Part shown: positions 32,529 to 32,642 of the stretch, piece after piece | Layout: each line of letters starts with the position of its first letter | Position numbering within the stretch: position 1 is the first letter of the stretch | From: CAVWDI01 sp046259385 | Lineage (GTDB): Bacteria; Chloroflexota; Anaerolineae; Anaerolineales; UBA4823 | NCBI GenBank assembly: GCA_046259385.1 | Contig: JBJYWI010000198.1 | Coordinates: 1-32,642, forward strand | Reading direction: 5' to 3' | Length of the DNA: 32,642 nt | The notes under the pieces: model-generated | Databases searched by the model: none | What the model saw: the letters and a program-made list of their open reading frames with translations, nothing else | What the model was told of the DNA's origin: nothing | Made by a program: the position numbers and the translations under genes

Positions 32529-32534
32529 ATTATA
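32529..32534 (-). promoter_or_regulatory. Possible -10 element of the antiporter gene
   Basis: A perfect TATAAT on the minus strand lies 44 bases before the antiporter ATG. No convincing -35 is present, and it lies just after the tRNA terminator. Confidence 0.45.
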
Positions 32535-32547
32535 CAACTTAACTTAA

Positions 32548-32579
32548 AAAGAACCGCCTGGAATATAAAACGGTTCTTT
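32548..32579 (-). terminator. Rho-independent terminator of the tRNA
   Basis: A perfect 9-bp stem (AAAGAACCG with CGGTTCTTT) has a 14-base loop and is followed on the minus strand by TTTTTAAG. It lies just after the 3' end of tRNA-Leu. Confidence 0.8.
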
Positions 32580-32587
32580 CCTTGAAG

Positions 32588-32642
32588 TGCCGAAGGTGGG
32601 AATCGAACCCACACTCCCGAAGGAACACGAGTTTGAGTCGTG
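32588..32642 (-). tRNA. tRNA-Leu (CAA), 3' part, cut by the window edge
   Basis: The minus strand shows a five-pair anticodon stem CACGA/TCGTG with loop CTCAAAC, so the anticodon is CAA. A long variable arm (GTTCCTTCGGGAG) typical of class II leucine tRNAs follows, then the T arm with GGTTCGATTCC and the acceptor CTTCGGC plus discriminator A. CCA is not encoded. The D arm and 5' acceptor strand lie outside the window. Confidence 0.95.

Noticed and set aside
1..32642. CRISPR arrays, insertion sequences or prophage genes
   Set aside because: No regularly spaced repeats, transposases, integrases or phage proteins were seen.

Overview
The window looks like chromosomal DNA of an anaerobic or facultatively anaerobic bacterium of about 50% GC. 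I suspect a member of the Chloroflexota (Anaerolineae-like). This is inferred from gene style: Thr/Pro-rich lipoproteins with Ig-like, SH3 and LysM modules, an ArsR-type regulator with a long N-terminal domain, a deazaflavin (F420)-type reductase, and a fused chelatase I/D gene. No rRNA or other marker confirms it.

Left part (1-11.4 kb). A cupin gene and clpC lie on the minus strand, separated by a terminator. A DUF1801 gene follows on the plus strand, then a minus-strand four-S1-domain protein with a very acidic tail. Its start is fixed by a good promoter. Divergent from it is a plus-strand unit: a chelatase ATPase/VWA gene (chlI-chlD fusion), an SLC13-type permease and an M1-like peptidase lipoprotein, tightly packed. 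The chelatase gene is interrupted by a -1 frameshift at a run of nine A. The downstream frame is open and conserved in character, so this is probably a programmed frameshift giving both a short I-type subunit and a long D-type subunit.

Candidate origin (11.43-11.83 kb). The AT-rich non-coding stretch after the peptidase gene has TAG/TAA trinucleotide repeats, a G cluster, an inverted DnaA-like box, and further right two perfect DnaA boxes plus two near matches. Sampled base counts on the plus strand change from C>G on the left to G>C on the right. Together this looks like a chromosomal oriC with a bacterial basal unwinding system. No dnaA is present in the window.

Middle part (11.9-21.5 kb). 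A strong promoter overlapped by tandem palindromes drives a small protein, an ArsR-like regulator with a perfect 15-bp hairpin inside its coding sequence, and an MFS exporter. Then come an OsmC-like protein, a small membrane protein, glgC, a weak small ORF, and a plus-strand group of a SnoaL-like protein, two MFS transporters and a deazaflavin-type reductase.

Right part (21.7-32.6 kb). A minus-strand operon begins with a PadR-type regulator. It encodes two NifX/NifB-like cluster-binding proteins, two MinD-type ATPases with inserted ferredoxin domains, a DUF59 protein, a radical SAM enzyme and a small ferredoxin. The content resembles the orange-protein (ORP) gene sets of anaerobes and suggests metal-sulfur cluster assembly or handling. 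A DUF2202 ferritin-like protein, two cell-surface proteins (a lipoprotein and a LysM/Ig-like protein), a Na+/H+-type antiporter and the 3' part of a tRNA-Leu(CAA) complete the window.
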